From positions 1 to 64,000 of the forward strand of contig JAJDZX010000079.1 of the NCBI GenBank assembly GCA_022824395.1: a stretch of 64,000 nucleotides of DNA, in the 5' to 3' direction. Shown here piece after piece: positions 28,176 through 38,277 of the stretch; the stretch's first letter is position 1; each line of letters starts with the position of its first letter. The notes below the pieces were generated by a model. That model did not search any database and was not told the origin of the DNA. It saw only the letters and a program-made list of their open reading frames with translations. The translations under genes were made by a program, and so were the position numbers. The stretch comes from Alphaproteobacteria bacterium. GTDB lineage: Bacteria > Pseudomonadota > Alphaproteobacteria > TMED109.

Positions 28176-30386
28176 ATGCCCCCTCGCGCCCCCAGGAGGG
28201 CAAGCGAAAGTACCGCACCGGAGTCGTCGAAGCGAAGAGTAATCACGCCGGTTCTGTTGCAGATGCACGCGTCGGAATGCGGTGCCGCCTGTCTCGGCAG
28301 CGTTCTGGCCTACTTTGGGCGCTGGGTGCCGCTGACCGAGTTGCGCGAAAAATGCGAGGTGAGCCGAGACGGCTGTAGTGCGGCGAGCATCCTGCGCGCC
28401 GCCCGGCACTTCGGTCTCGTGTGCAATGGGCTAAGCCTTCGCACCGAGCAACTCAAATCGCTGCCGCTACCTCTGGTCCTGTTCTGGCAATTCAGCCATT
28501 TCGTCGTCCTTGAAGGATTCGACGGCCGCAATTTCTATCTCAATGACCCGGCTACGGGGCGACGCCGGGTTTCTGCCGAAGAGTTCGACAAGGACTACAG
28601 CGGAATTGCGCTGCGATTCAAGTGCGGCGATGACTTCAGAACCGGCGGCGAGCGACCCGGCTTGTTCACGCAATTGGGCACCTTGCTCGCGGGATCATGG
28701 AGTGTGCTTACCGGGGTGCTTGCCTGCGCTTTCATGTTGACGGTGCTGGCACTTGTGGTTCCGGTATCTCTCGGTGTCTTTGTGGACGATGTCCTGAACA
28801 ACCACGGGCCCTGGGGCGGGCTGGTGGCAGCTCTGATCGGTGGCGGCGTCCTGGTGTACGTCCTGTCCTTGCTGAAGCATCGGTTTCTCAAGCGGCTCGC
28901 GGTCCGGATCTCGGTGATCGGCTACAACCGGGGTCTGTCAAGACTGTTGCGGTTGCCGGTGGAGTTCTTCGATCACAGGCCAGTTGGCGACCTGACCCAC
29001 CGAGTTTCGTCTATCGACAGAATCGCGAAGAACTTGACGGACCAGTTTCTCGTTCTCCTCATCGACATGGCGATGAGCGCGGTGCTGCTCGTCGCGATGC
29101 TTACCTACGACATCCTGCTCACCCTGGTCGTGGTGTTGTTGGCCCTCCTGCACGGAATGATGGCCCACTTCCTCAACGTGCTCCGCACCGTCCAGAGCCA
29201 GGCGATGAGGCGCGAGCAGGGATTGTTGATCGGCTTTGGCATGCAGATGTTGAGTCATGCGGACAACCTGCGCACGACGGGCTCGGACGACAGGTTTTTT
29301 TCACGCTGGAGCGGGCAACAGGCACTCGAACTGCGTGCGCGCCAGCGCTATTCCGAACTGGGGTCCGTCAATGGCGCCCTCCCGGGTCTGATCGCCGTAT
29401 TTCGCAGTGCTGCGGTCTTGGGAATCGGAGCGAGCCTGGTCATGGCTGGAGAAATGACCCTGGGGACGCTGGTCGGGTTCTATGTCTTGGCGGAGATGTT
29501 TCTGGCGCCCGTAGGAAGATTCCTGGAGTTTGCCGACAAACGCCAGGCGCTCGAAACCGACTTGCAACGGCTGGAGGACATCTCCAATAGCGCGGAAGAC
29601 CCCGTCTTCAGCCGTCGAAATCCGGATGCCGAGACAATCCCAACGTTCAACGGCCGGCTTCAGCTTGCGGGCCAGATCGAGCTGCGGAATGTCACTTTCG
29701 GTTTCAACAAGAGTCGTCCGCCGCTGATCAAGGACTTCAACCTCGTGATCAGGCCAGGGCAACGGGTTGCCGTGATCGGTCCCAGCGGTTCCGGCAAGTC
29801 GACCCTCGTGCGTCTCGTTTCGGGGCTTTCTCAGCCGTGGTCGGGCGAGATCCTGTTGGACGGCCATCCGCGTGACGAGATTCCCGAGGAAGTGCAGCGG
29901 CGGTCGATTTCGATGGTGGATCAGGATGTCGTTCTCTTCTCCGCCTCCCTGCGTGACAACATCACCTTGTGGAACCCAGCTGTCCCGGACGAGGTCATCA
30001 TCGCCGCAACGCGTGATGCCTGCATCCATGACGAGATCCTGTTGAGGCCGCACGGATATTCGACCTTCGTCGAGGAAGGCGGGGTGAACTTCAGCGGCGG
30101 CCAGCGGCAGCGACTGGAAATCGCCCGGGCCCTGGTGGGTAATCCCACAGTCCTCATCCTGGACGAAGCGACCAGCGCACTCGATGCCGCGACGGAAGAG
30201 TACGTCGACGATGCCCTGCGGCGTCGCGGCGTCACCTGTCTGATCGTGGCTCACCGCCTGAGCACCGTCCGGGATTGCGACGAAATCATCGTGCTCGACA
30301 AGGGCGCCGAGGTGCAGCGTGGCACGCATGACGAGCTGATCGCTGACCAGGACGGTATGTATTACAAGCTGGTCAAGTCAGGCTGA
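28176..30386 (+). CDS. C39 peptidase-containing ABC exporter of the NHLP type (PCAT)
   Basis: A 736-residue transporter that should cut the leader from the peptide and export the core. The N-terminal C39 Cys protease has the oxyanion Gln29 and nucleophile Cys35 (LLQMHASECGAACLG), catalytic His in QFSHFVVLEGF and Asp in LNDPATG. A six-helix transmembrane domain follows, then an ATPase with Walker A GPSGSGKST, signature FSGGQRQRLEIARAL and Walker B VLILDEATSALD. C39 proteases cut after double-small motifs, fitting the Ser-Ala-Gly before the cores in the two precursors at 38301 and 42026. Its stop overlaps the next start (TGATG). Confidence 0.92.
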   Translation: MPPRAPRRASESTAPESSKRRVITPVLLQMHASECGAACLGSVLAYFGRWVPLTELREKCEVSRDGCSAASILRAARHFGLVCNGLSLRTEQLKSLPLPLVLFWQFSHFVVLEGFDGRNFYLNDPATGRRRVSAEEFDKDYSGIALRFKCGDDFRTGGERPGLFTQLGTLLAGSWSVLTGVLACAFMLTVLALVVPVSLGVFVDDVLNNHGPWGGLVAALIGGGVLVYVLSLLKHRFLKRLAVRISVIGYNRGLSRLLRLPVEFFDHRPVGDLTHRVSSIDRIAKNLTDQFLVLLIDMAMSAVLLVAMLTYDILLTLVVVLLALLHGMMAHFLNVLRTVQSQAMRREQGLLIGFGMQMLSHADNLRTTGSDDRFFSRWSGQQALELRARQRYSELGSVNGALPGLIAVFRSAAVLGIGASLVMAGEMTLGTLVGFYVLAEMFLAPVGRFLEFADKRQALETDLQRLEDISNSAEDPVFSRRNPDAETIPTFNGRLQLAGQIELRNVTFGFNKSRPPLIKDFNLVIRPGQRVAVIGPSGSGKSTLVRLVSGLSQPWSGEILLDGHPRDEIPEEVQRRSISMVDQDVVLFSASLRDNITLWNPAVPDEVIIAATRDACIHDEILLRPHGYSTFVEEGGVNFSGGQRQRLEIARALVGNPTVLILDEATSALDAATEEYVDDALRRRGVTCLIVAHRLSTVRDCDEIIVLDKGAEVQRGTHDELIADQDGMYYKLVKSG

Positions 30387-33331
30387 TGCAGGATTCGGGG
30401 TCGGAATACGTGTCGCTGGCAGCACTTGCCGCTCGCGCCGGTACATCCGTGCCGTGCGCCGGCAACCTGCCGGTACAACTCGACGATCCGGGTAGCGTCT
30501 GGTTCATCGATCAGGGGTCCGTCAATCTCTTCCTGGTCGAGTTCAAGGACAGGGTGCAACAGGCGGCCCCGCAGCATCTCCTCTGCTGCGAGGCGGGTAG
30601 GCTGATGCCGGGTGTCGCACCGGACGAACAAGACGAAAAAGACAAGGACACCACGCTCAGCATCGTTGCGAAGGGATCGCCGGGCACCCTCCTGAAACGC
30701 TTGCCGACATCCGCGTTGTCCGAGGTGCACCCAGCCGAACTGGCTGAACAGGCGGATACATGGCTGACTGCCATTACCGATACGCTTTCGCGCTATGCAA
30801 TCAGACTTCCTCGCCCAACCGCGCTCGCCGAACCTGGTCAAACGCTGACTCTGACCCCTTGCACGTTATCCGTTCGTCGCGGCGTGGCATGGGTATCCGA
30901 GCCGTCGCGCGGGGCAAGCCTGTTCATGGACATGGTCGACCAGGCGGAGCTTTCCGAAGCGAACGGCCTGCACAAAGCTGTCATTCCGCTGACCCGGACG
31001 AGCTGGCTCACCATGCTCGACAAAGCCACCCTTGCGGCCAAGTCAACGGAATCACTGGTGCGTCAGGGGGCGCTGCTGCCGGCGCTCGCCTCCTTTCACG
31101 CGGTGGCTTTCAACTTGGAACGCCTCAACCGCAGGTTGGCCGTGGTTGATGAGGCCAATCTCGAACGCGAGCGGACGACCAGCCGCCGCACCGCCGAAAA
31201 AGCGGCCCGACAACGGCTTTTCAACCTCTATGACCTGCCCATCGACCGCGGCGCCAACGTCGAGGACACCGCTCTGGTGGATGCCCTGAGAATCATCGGC
31301 CGTCATCAGGGCATCGATTTCAGGATTCCGGCGCGCTCCGAGTTGTCCAGTTCTCCGGTGAGCCTCCTCGATGTCCTAGATGCATCCGGCGTGCGCGCTC
31401 GGCGCGTGCGATTCGATGCTGAGGCCAGCTGGTGGCGGGGTGACAGCAACGCACTGCTGGCATTCCGTGCCGAGGATGGCCAGGCCGTTGTGCTGCTGCC
31501 GAGAACGTTCGGGGGTTACCGGGAGATCGACCCGGTCAGCAAGCGGAGTGTCGGCATTACAGCGGATCGGGCGGGTGCATTGCGGCAGGAAGCCTGGATG
31601 TTCTATCCGCCCTTGCCGCCTGGGAGCGCAACGCCGAAGGACCTCCTGAGAATTGCCCTGCGGGGGTCCGCCGGGGATTTGATGCGCCTGGTGATTGCCG
31701 GGCTTCCCGGCGGCCTGATCAGATTGCTGCCGGCACTCGCGCTCGGGTTCGTGGCAAACCACATAGCGGCGGGCGGAAGCGCCGATGCGATCTATGCCCT
31801 CGCGGCGACGTTGGCGGGGTTCGGCCTGCTAGGCGCAGTGCTGTACCTCCTTCAAAGCACCGCGTTGATGCGGCTCGAGGGACGCGCTGCATCACGGGTC
31901 GAGGCGGCCTTCTGGGACCGCCTCATGCGCCTTCCAACGAAACTCCTGCACCGCCATCCGGCTGGCGACTTGGCCATGTCGGGCATGACGTTCCAGAATC
32001 TTCGCGACGGATTGCAGGGAGTCGTCGCCGACAGCCTGGTATCGCTGATTTTCCTGCTTCCGGTATTTGGTGTCATCTTCTTCTACGACGCCACTCTGGG
32101 GATCATCGCCCTCGTCTTCAGTCTGCTCTCGCTGTTGGTCACCGTCGCCCTCGGGCTGCGCCAGGTTTCCCCCTACGGTCGGATGATCAGGACTGCTCGT
32201 CGAGTGGTTGGCCGGCTGTTCCAAATCGTGGGCGGTATCGCCAAGTTACGCGTGGAAAGCGCGGAAGGTTCGGCTTTTGCCATTTGGGCGCGGGACTATC
32301 GCGAGCAGAAGCGCGCGGAGCTTGAGTTGGGTGCGCTCGAGGGGCATTCGCGCGCATTCGGCGCTGCACTCCCGTTTCTTGCCGGTGGGGTGCTGCTGTT
32401 CGCCGTAGTAGCAGTGAGCGATCGGAACGTCCCGGTCGGCGATTTTCTCGTCGTGTACACCGTCTTCATCGTCTTCCAGTCCGCGGTCGCCCGGCTCGGC
32501 GAGTCCTTTGGCGCCATTGCCGCCATGCTGCCCGCGTTCGACCAGATGCGCCCGCTGCTTTCCGCAGTTCCTGAGACCGAAGTCGGGGGAGAGCCGGTCG
32601 AACGGTTGGGTGGCGAAATATTGTTCGATCGCATTTCCTTCCGGTACGACCCTGATGGCCCGCTGATTCTCGACGACGTCACCATTCACGCGCGTCCCGG
32701 GGAATTCGTGGCGATCGCCGGCGAATCCGGGGCCGGCAAGAGCACCTTGTTCAGACTCGCGCTTGGAGTTGACCAGCCGACCGCTGGCGCGGTGTATTAC
32801 GACGGACGTGATCTGAGGCACCTGAATCTGAAACAGGTACGCCGGAAAATTGGCGCTGTGCCGCAATCCGTTGGACTTCATCCTCAGGACCTCTGGGACA
32901 ACTTGGTCGGTCACCGCGAAGAAGTGGACAACGACGAGGTGTGGGCGGCAGTCAGGACTGCCGAAATTGAAGACGAGGTGAAGGCCATGCCGATGGGCAT
33001 GATGACCATGGTCGGCACCAGCGGGGCGGTGTTGTCCGGTGGCGAGAGTCAGCGGATCACGATCGCCCGCTCCGTGATCGGGCGCCCGCGAATCATGCTG
33101 TTCGACGAGGCGACCAACTGGCTGGACAACGAAAGTCAGGCGAAGGTCATGCGGAATCTCTCTGTCCTGACCTCCACGCGGGTCGTCATCGCCCACCGCC
33201 TGTCCACGCTGGAGCAGGCTGATCGCATCTACGTGTTGCAGGCCGGAAGAGTTGTACAAAGTGGCTCCTTCAGGGAATTGACGGCGGCTGAAGGAGCGTT
33301 CAGGGACCTGGTCAGGAGGCAGATTGCCTGA
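30386..33331 (+). CDS. Second NHLP-type ABC exporter (permease/ATPase, long N-terminal extension)
   Basis: A 981-residue half-transporter matching the second ABC protein of NHLP peptide systems. The first roughly 430 residues are a soluble extension without a Cys protease site, holding a cyclic-nucleotide-binding-like beta region. A six-helix domain and an ATPase follow (Walker A GESGAGKST, signature LSGGESQRITIARS, Walker B IMLFDEATNWLD). It probably forms a heterodimer with the C39 transporter, from whose stop codon it starts. The substrate is inferred from context. Confidence 0.9.
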   Translation: MQDSGSEYVSLAALAARAGTSVPCAGNLPVQLDDPGSVWFIDQGSVNLFLVEFKDRVQQAAPQHLLCCEAGRLMPGVAPDEQDEKDKDTTLSIVAKGSPGTLLKRLPTSALSEVHPAELAEQADTWLTAITDTLSRYAIRLPRPTALAEPGQTLTLTPCTLSVRRGVAWVSEPSRGASLFMDMVDQAELSEANGLHKAVIPLTRTSWLTMLDKATLAAKSTESLVRQGALLPALASFHAVAFNLERLNRRLAVVDEANLERERTTSRRTAEKAARQRLFNLYDLPIDRGANVEDTALVDALRIIGRHQGIDFRIPARSELSSSPVSLLDVLDASGVRARRVRFDAEASWWRGDSNALLAFRAEDGQAVVLLPRTFGGYREIDPVSKRSVGITADRAGALRQEAWMFYPPLPPGSATPKDLLRIALRGSAGDLMRLVIAGLPGGLIRLLPALALGFVANHIAAGGSADAIYALAATLAGFGLLGAVLYLLQSTALMRLEGRAASRVEAAFWDRLMRLPTKLLHRHPAGDLAMSGMTFQNLRDGLQGVVADSLVSLIFLLPVFGVIFFYDATLGIIALVFSLLSLLVTVALGLRQVSPYGRMIRTARRVVGRLFQIVGGIAKLRVESAEGSAFAIWARDYREQKRAELELGALEGHSRAFGAALPFLAGGVLLFAVVAVSDRNVPVGDFLVVYTVFIVFQSAVARLGESFGAIAAMLPAFDQMRPLLSAVPETEVGGEPVERLGGEILFDRISFRYDPDGPLILDDVTIHARPGEFVAIAGESGAGKSTLFRLALGVDQPTAGAVYYDGRDLRHLNLKQVRRKIGAVPQSVGLHPQDLWDNLVGHREEVDNDEVWAAVRTAEIEDEVKAMPMGMMTMVGTSGAVLSGGESQRITIARSVIGRPRIMLFDEATNWLDNESQAKVMRNLSVLTSTRVVIAHRLSTLEQADRIYVLQAGRVVQSGSFRELTAAEGAFRDLVRRQIA

Positions 33332-33423
33332 TCGGTCGACGCGGACTGGCCGGCAGGCGCCGTTCCGTAATCGTGATCGCGTGATTCACGGTGGGCCGGG
33401 CGCCGAGAACATGGAATCAGCCA

Positions 33424-34725
33424 ATGCAGAACCCCATTGACGCGGCAGATTTCCTCGCACGCAGAGCCGGTGAGGACACGGAATTTCGCGCGCGTCTTCT
33501 TGCAAGGCCGAAAGAGGCAGTCGAGCAGGAATTTGGCGTCACGCTGGCCGAAGGCCACGAGATTCAGGTGCACGAAGAGAGCGAGACCGTGACGCATCTG
33601 GTACTTCCGCCACGTAGTCGATTCAGCAAGGAGGAACGGGCGGCAGCCATGGCCGGCGCTGCCTCACTCGAGTTTCTCCGCGAGACGCTCTACGACCCCG
33701 CGCCGCCCGCTCGTCCCCCCGCTCCCGAACGGACGAGAGTCGGAACGGGCTTGGAGACTTCCAAGGCGCTTGCGAGAGCGGGCAGAGAAAGCATCCGTCG
33801 TGGTCTGGCCTTCCTCGAGTCCACGATTGATGAAAATGGGGCCTGGCACTGCATCCGGTTCAATGTCGCTGACCCGGACATTCCAAGGCACTTTGAGAGG
33901 CCCCCCTTCGTTTCGGCTCTCTGCGTGCTGGCTCTGGAGAGTTCGGATGAAGCGCGTGCCAAGGCCATCTGCGCAGGCACCAAGGCCTATCTCGTCAAGA
34001 CCATCGAATATCCCGGACTATGGCGCTACTACCGCCATCTGCCCCAGGATCTCGACAGCACCACGCTCTGTTCACTGGTGATCGGGACCCACCCCTGGAT
34101 CTTGCTTGGAAGAAACGTTCCGAAAATACTGGCCAATCGGGATGAGGACGGTTGTTTCACCACCTGGGTACTCGCGGACGACGAACCTGATGTCGCGCTT
34201 CCCTTTCGTATCGAAGCTGACCCCGTGGTGAACGCGAATGTCATTGCTTACCTTGGCGACCATCCGGAAACCAAGGCCGCTCAACGATGGCTGGAGGCCC
34301 AGGTCACCGGTAACAGCCTTGCGGGTTCGTCCAAGTGGTATCCCGACACGGTCACGATCTGCTACGCAATCACCCGCGCCGTGATTCGCGTGGCGCCCGC
34401 CCTCGACCAGCTGCGCCCGGTACTAGCGGATCGCATCATGGATCAGCGTGACGAGAATGGGCAATACGGCAACATCCTCCAGACCGCGCAGGCAGTGTCT
34501 GCGCTGTACAACATTGGAAGCTTGGACCGCGTCGATGCGAAACGCCAAGCAGAAAGCCTCATCGGTTCCCAACGTGAGGACGGTAGCTGGCCCGAGCTTC
34601 TCGCGTTTGGTGACCAATCGCTAAAATGGGGCGCGATAGGGCAAATTGGGCATGGTTCCGAGGCCGTGACCTCTGCGTTTTGCATCGAAGCTCTGGAACG
34701 TCTCGTCGAAATCTTAGAGGCCTGA
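33424..34725 (+). CDS. NHLP leader-like domain fused to a terpene-cyclase-like alpha-toroid
   Basis: A 433-residue fusion. Residues about 1-70 match the leader of the two small precursors (DTEFRARLL.RPKEAVEQEFGVT, then IQVHEESETV and HLVLPP). After a Pro-rich linker, residues about 120-433 form helical repeats like squalene/terpene cyclases, with QW-type turns DENGAWHC, DEDGCFTTW, DENGQYGN and QREDGSWPE. DLDSTT at residues 209-214 resembles the class II DxDD acid motif with the last Asp changed. It could be a cyclase that docks on leader-binding partners, or a degenerate scaffold or substrate. There is no SAG-core end after the leader. It lies between the exporters and YcaO, in the same operon. 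ATG 33424 is chosen because leader homology begins there. Confidence 0.72.
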   Translation: MQNPIDAADFLARRAGEDTEFRARLLARPKEAVEQEFGVTLAEGHEIQVHEESETVTHLVLPPRSRFSKEERAAAMAGAASLEFLRETLYDPAPPARPPAPERTRVGTGLETSKALARAGRESIRRGLAFLESTIDENGAWHCIRFNVADPDIPRHFERPPFVSALCVLALESSDEARAKAICAGTKAYLVKTIEYPGLWRYYRHLPQDLDSTTLCSLVIGTHPWILLGRNVPKILANRDEDGCFTTWVLADDEPDVALPFRIEADPVVNANVIAYLGDHPETKAAQRWLEAQVTGNSLAGSSKWYPDTVTICYAITRAVIRVAPALDQLRPVLADRIMDQRDENGQYGNILQTAQAVSALYNIGSLDRVDAKRQAESLIGSQREDGSWPELLAFGDQSLKWGAIGQIGHGSEAVTSAFCIEALERLVEILEA

Positions 34726-34748
34726 AGGATCAGCGGGTTACCTTCTAG

Positions 34749-37067
34749 GTGCAGACCCAGACAAACACGAGTTCCCGGCGCGGGATATTGATCAGATCGA
34801 CTCCCGCCGACCAAGGCCTTGTCGAACTGCCGGCGCTTGCCCCGCACCTGCAATTCCACGATATCGGCGGACAGCAAATGCTGCTGGTTTCCGAGGCGTT
34901 CAATACCTTGCTGCACGGCAGCCTGTACTGCGATTTGCTCCCGCTGCTTGACGGTCAGCGCCCGCAACACGAGGTGGTCAGGGCTCTGGCGGGGGCCCAC
35001 GCCACCGCTGACATTCTTGCGGCCATCGTGTCGCTCGCCGCCAGGGGTTATGTCGTTTCAGCCGATCATGGCATGGACGAGCGCCGGGCGGCCTACTGGT
35101 CGACACTCGGCGCATCACCACGCTGGGTCGAACAACGCCTGGTCGAATCCCGCGTCGCTGTTGTCGGCGACGAAGGCCGGCTGGCCCGGCATCTGGAAGA
35201 ATCCGGTGCCAGTGTGGGAACTGACGAGGCAAGGCTCACTGTCATCGTCTGCAGGGACTATCTGGAGGAAGGACTGGCCGACGTAAATCGGCATCAGCTG
35301 GAACTGGGCACACCCTGGATGTTGGTGCGACCGCGCGGGGTCCGGCCACTGTTCGGTCCCATCTTTCACGCAGATTCGGTAGGACCCTGTTGGGCCTGTC
35401 TCAGCTACCGCCTCCGCGGCCACCAGGAAGTCCACAACTTCCTCCGCAACTTTGCCGGCGAGGAGGCCGCGTTCAAGCCGTTCGCGGCGGAACCAACGAT
35501 GGTCGACGCGCTGTACGCGTTGGTCGCGGCGGAAGTCGTCAAATGGCTGGTGCTGGATGAGGCAGCCCCGATTCACGAACAGGCGGTGGCGATGGATGTC
35601 GGCACGTTCTCAAGTTCGCACCATCGGGTGATGCGCCGGCCGCAGTGCCCTGCCTGCGGCGACGAAGCGTTGCATCGACCGGATCGACCGCCCGTTCCGC
35701 TGTGTCTGCAAGCGAGCCCCAAGTCCCATGCCAACAGCGGCGGGGAGCGCTCGGTGGCACCGGAAGTCACGTTGGCGAAATACCGCCACTTGGTGAGCCC
35801 CATCAGCGGTGTCGTGACTTGGCTGTCACGTACCACCGACGAGACCGATTCGTGGCTCCACGTCTATTGGGCCGGGAGCAATCTCGGCGTGCGGGGACGG
35901 AGCTTGAGTTCGCTCAGGCGCAGCCTGCGCAGCAAGAGCGCCGGTAAGGGCAGCACGCGAGAGCAATCCGAGGCGAGTGCGCTCTGCGAGGCGATTGAGC
36001 GCTACTCGGGCGCCTTTCATGGTGACGAGATCCGTGTCCGCAGGCGGTTCATTGAACTCGCGAGGGATGACGCTGCGATCCATCCCAACGACGCCCAGCT
36101 GTTCAGCGACCATCAGCTTGAGAACGCAAAGAGCATCAACGCGGAGGGGCACCCGTACAACATCGTCCCGCCGCGCCTCGATCCCGACGCCGAGATCGAA
36201 TGGACACCGGTCTGGTCGCTGACACAGCGCCGGCACCGCTATTTGCCGACGTCAATGCTCTACAGCATGCCGGCGGATCAGCGTGGTCCTTCCGACTCGA
36301 TAGCCGATTCCAATGGCTGCGCCGCGGGCAATACGCTGGAAGAGGCGATCCTGCAGGGCTTTTACGAGCTGGTGGAACGCGATGCTTTCGCCATCTGGTG
36401 GTACAACCGGGTTCAGGTACCAGCTGTCGATCTCTCCAGCTTTGACGACGATTACCTTGCCTCGGCTGCCGAATATTACGGTCGCTGCGAACGGGACCTG
36501 TGGATGCTTGACGTCACTTCCGATATCGGCGTCCCCGCCTTTGTCGCTGTTTCGCGTAGACCTGACGCCCAAACCGAGGACATCATTTACGGTGCCGGAG
36601 CCCACGCCGACCCGCGCATCGCGGCGCTGCGAGCAATCTGCGAATTGAACCAGTGTCTTACGTGGCTTCCACGTCCCGGGCGGAGCGACGGCAGGCCCAT
36701 GATCGATGACCCCTTGGCGCTTTCGTGGTGGGAGACCGCTCGCCTCGCCGATTGCTCCTGGCTGGCGCCAGCGGCAGGCAAGCCCCTCCACAAGGCCTCG
36801 CACTATCCGCTGATCGAATCAACGGACACACGTGAGGACGTGGAGCGTTGCCGTGGGCTGGCTGAATCCCGGGGCATGGAGTTCCTGGTCCTGGACCAGA
36901 CCCGGCCCGACATCGGCATGCCCGTGGTGCGGGTCGTCGTGCCCGGCATGCGTCACTTTTGGGCGAGATTTGCGCCAGGGCGTCTGTATGACGTTCCCGT
37001 GAGCATGGGCAATCGCAAGCGCCCTCTCGCCGAGACTGGCCTGAATCCAGCACCGGTGATCGCGTGA
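34749..37067 (+). CDS. Fused ThiF-like/YcaO azoline cyclodehydratase
   Basis: A 772-residue fusion of the leader-binding ThiF-like partner (about residues 1-380) and the YcaO enzyme (about 385-772). Together these convert Cys, Ser or Thr to azolines with ATP. The ThiF part has a structural zinc site, C214/C217 (CWAC) and C300/C303 (CPAC). YcaO ATP-binding motifs are SEASALCEAIERYSG (about 408-422) and SNGCAAGNTLEEAI with ELVERDAF. Many azole-forming YcaO proteins end in PxPxP; this one ends NPAPVIA. The likely substrate is the Cys-Cys-Cys run of the two precursors. It starts at GTG 34749, 23 bases after the previous gene. No azoline dehydrogenase gene is present. Confidence 0.92.
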   Translation: MQTQTNTSSRRGILIRSTPADQGLVELPALAPHLQFHDIGGQQMLLVSEAFNTLLHGSLYCDLLPLLDGQRPQHEVVRALAGAHATADILAAIVSLAARGYVVSADHGMDERRAAYWSTLGASPRWVEQRLVESRVAVVGDEGRLARHLEESGASVGTDEARLTVIVCRDYLEEGLADVNRHQLELGTPWMLVRPRGVRPLFGPIFHADSVGPCWACLSYRLRGHQEVHNFLRNFAGEEAAFKPFAAEPTMVDALYALVAAEVVKWLVLDEAAPIHEQAVAMDVGTFSSSHHRVMRRPQCPACGDEALHRPDRPPVPLCLQASPKSHANSGGERSVAPEVTLAKYRHLVSPISGVVTWLSRTTDETDSWLHVYWAGSNLGVRGRSLSSLRRSLRSKSAGKGSTREQSEASALCEAIERYSGAFHGDEIRVRRRFIELARDDAAIHPNDAQLFSDHQLENAKSINAEGHPYNIVPPRLDPDAEIEWTPVWSLTQRRHRYLPTSMLYSMPADQRGPSDSIADSNGCAAGNTLEEAILQGFYELVERDAFAIWWYNRVQVPAVDLSSFDDDYLASAAEYYGRCERDLWMLDVTSDIGVPAFVAVSRRPDAQTEDIIYGAGAHADPRIAALRAICELNQCLTWLPRPGRSDGRPMIDDPLALSWWETARLADCSWLAPAAGKPLHKASHYPLIESTDTREDVERCRGLAESRGMEFLVLDQTRPDIGMPVVRVVVPGMRHFWARFAPGRLYDVPVSMGNRKRPLAETGLNPAPVIA

Positions 37068-37076
37068 GGAAGCAAG

Positions 37077-38195
37077 ATGGATGTTGACGAGGCAGTCGCC
37101 CTGACCCAGGACCGTCTCGCCCAAGAGGGCGGCACCATGGGCGAATTGCTGGAGCACCTCCGAAATTGGATTTCGCCGGTTCTTGTGGGACATCCGGAGT
37201 GGGAGCGCATACTGAAATGCGCCGGGCAACATCCGATCACGATGGGCGCACTTCCATTCGGATTCGAACTGCCGCTGCATGAACGCAGGCCAGAGGCCGA
37301 TTTCGGCGTATCCCTGGCAAGCGGAACCCGGCCGGCGGCGTTTTTCCTGGAACGAGCGAAGACCGACAGGACGGACGAGACAGCGAGGTCGATCGCGCGA
37401 CTGTTCAGGCAAATGGATACGGAAGGTTCACCGCTGCGTGAAATCGTTGGCCGGAAGCTGATGCTGGAATACGACATTGGTTCGGCGGCAGGGAGAGAGC
37501 GCCCACACCCGGCAATGTTCCTGAGGCCTGGCGAACGCCCGATCATTGGTGCCGGTGGTCAGGTGAACGATGTTGGCGCGGTGGTCGATGCGCTTGTTTC
37601 CTGCGTAGGTTGGGAGAGGAACGATGCCGAGCGGAAGAACGTCGAACGTGCCTATCTGGCGCAGCCTGAGGATACGCGCATGGATTCGTTTGGTGTGTTC
37701 CCGTCTCGTCCACGGGCGATGCGTTTGGCGGTCATGGGCTTCAAGACGCAGCGGGCAATCTGCTCGTTCCTCCAAGAAATTGGCTGGCCTGGTCAGCTCT
37801 CGGCGGTTGACTCCGTTTTTTCGCGGTTCAAGGCACGGGCGAATGTGGCCAGAATCGGGGCCAATCTCGACGTGCAGGAACACGGCGTAGGTCCCACCCT
37901 TGGCCTTACGCTCATGGTCAAGCAGAGATATACGAAGGATTCGCGTTATTGGCTCGACGGCCTGACCGATTGGGACCTGTTTCTTGCGGCCCTGAGCCAG
38001 GAGGACCTGGCAGTGCCGGAGAAACTTACAGCGCTTGCCGACTGGGTTTCGAGACCCACGACGCTCTTTGCAAAGTCTGGGCGTTATGTGCTGTTACGAG
38101 GCATTCACCACATCAAGCTTGTCATCTCGGGAAGTCAGCTTCGAAGGGCCAAAGCCTACGTGTTCCTGGTCCTTTCTGGAGCAATTCCCGGCTGA
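37077..38195 (+). CDS. Unknown protein X1 of the RiPP cluster (372 residues)
   Basis: Not recognised. It is clearly homologous over its whole length to the gene at 46892-48013 (373 residues). Shared blocks are WISPVLVG/HISPVLVG, LPFGFELPLHE, GRKLMLEYDIGSA, LAQP.DTRMDSFG, EDLAVPEKLTALA, SRPTTLF and LLRGIHHIKLV. No signal peptide or transmembrane segment is evident, so it is probably a cytosolic enzyme. Two copies in one RiPP cluster argue for a tailoring role with two precursors, but no reaction can be assigned. ATG 37077 lies 10 bases after the YcaO stop, so the genes are cotranscribed. Confidence 0.75.
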   Translation: MDVDEAVALTQDRLAQEGGTMGELLEHLRNWISPVLVGHPEWERILKCAGQHPITMGALPFGFELPLHERRPEADFGVSLASGTRPAAFFLERAKTDRTDETARSIARLFRQMDTEGSPLREIVGRKLMLEYDIGSAAGRERPHPAMFLRPGERPIIGAGGQVNDVGAVVDALVSCVGWERNDAERKNVERAYLAQPEDTRMDSFGVFPSRPRAMRLAVMGFKTQRAICSFLQEIGWPGQLSAVDSVFSRFKARANVARIGANLDVQEHGVGPTLGLTLMVKQRYTKDSRYWLDGLTDWDLFLAALSQEDLAVPEKLTALADWVSRPTTLFAKSGRYVLLRGIHHIKLVISGSQLRRAKAYVFLVLSGAIPG

Positions 38196-38277
38196 CGTCA
38201 CCCAGCAACGGGCGCACCGTTCACGTAGGCACACCCGCTCGCGGACGGAAAATCAATCTCCGAGCCGTGCCGACATA

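Noticed and set aside
37077-38195. X1 as a peptide prenyltransferase
   Set aside because: Length and context would allow it, but no motif of known ABBA or cyanobactin prenyltransferases could be pointed to, so no function is assigned.
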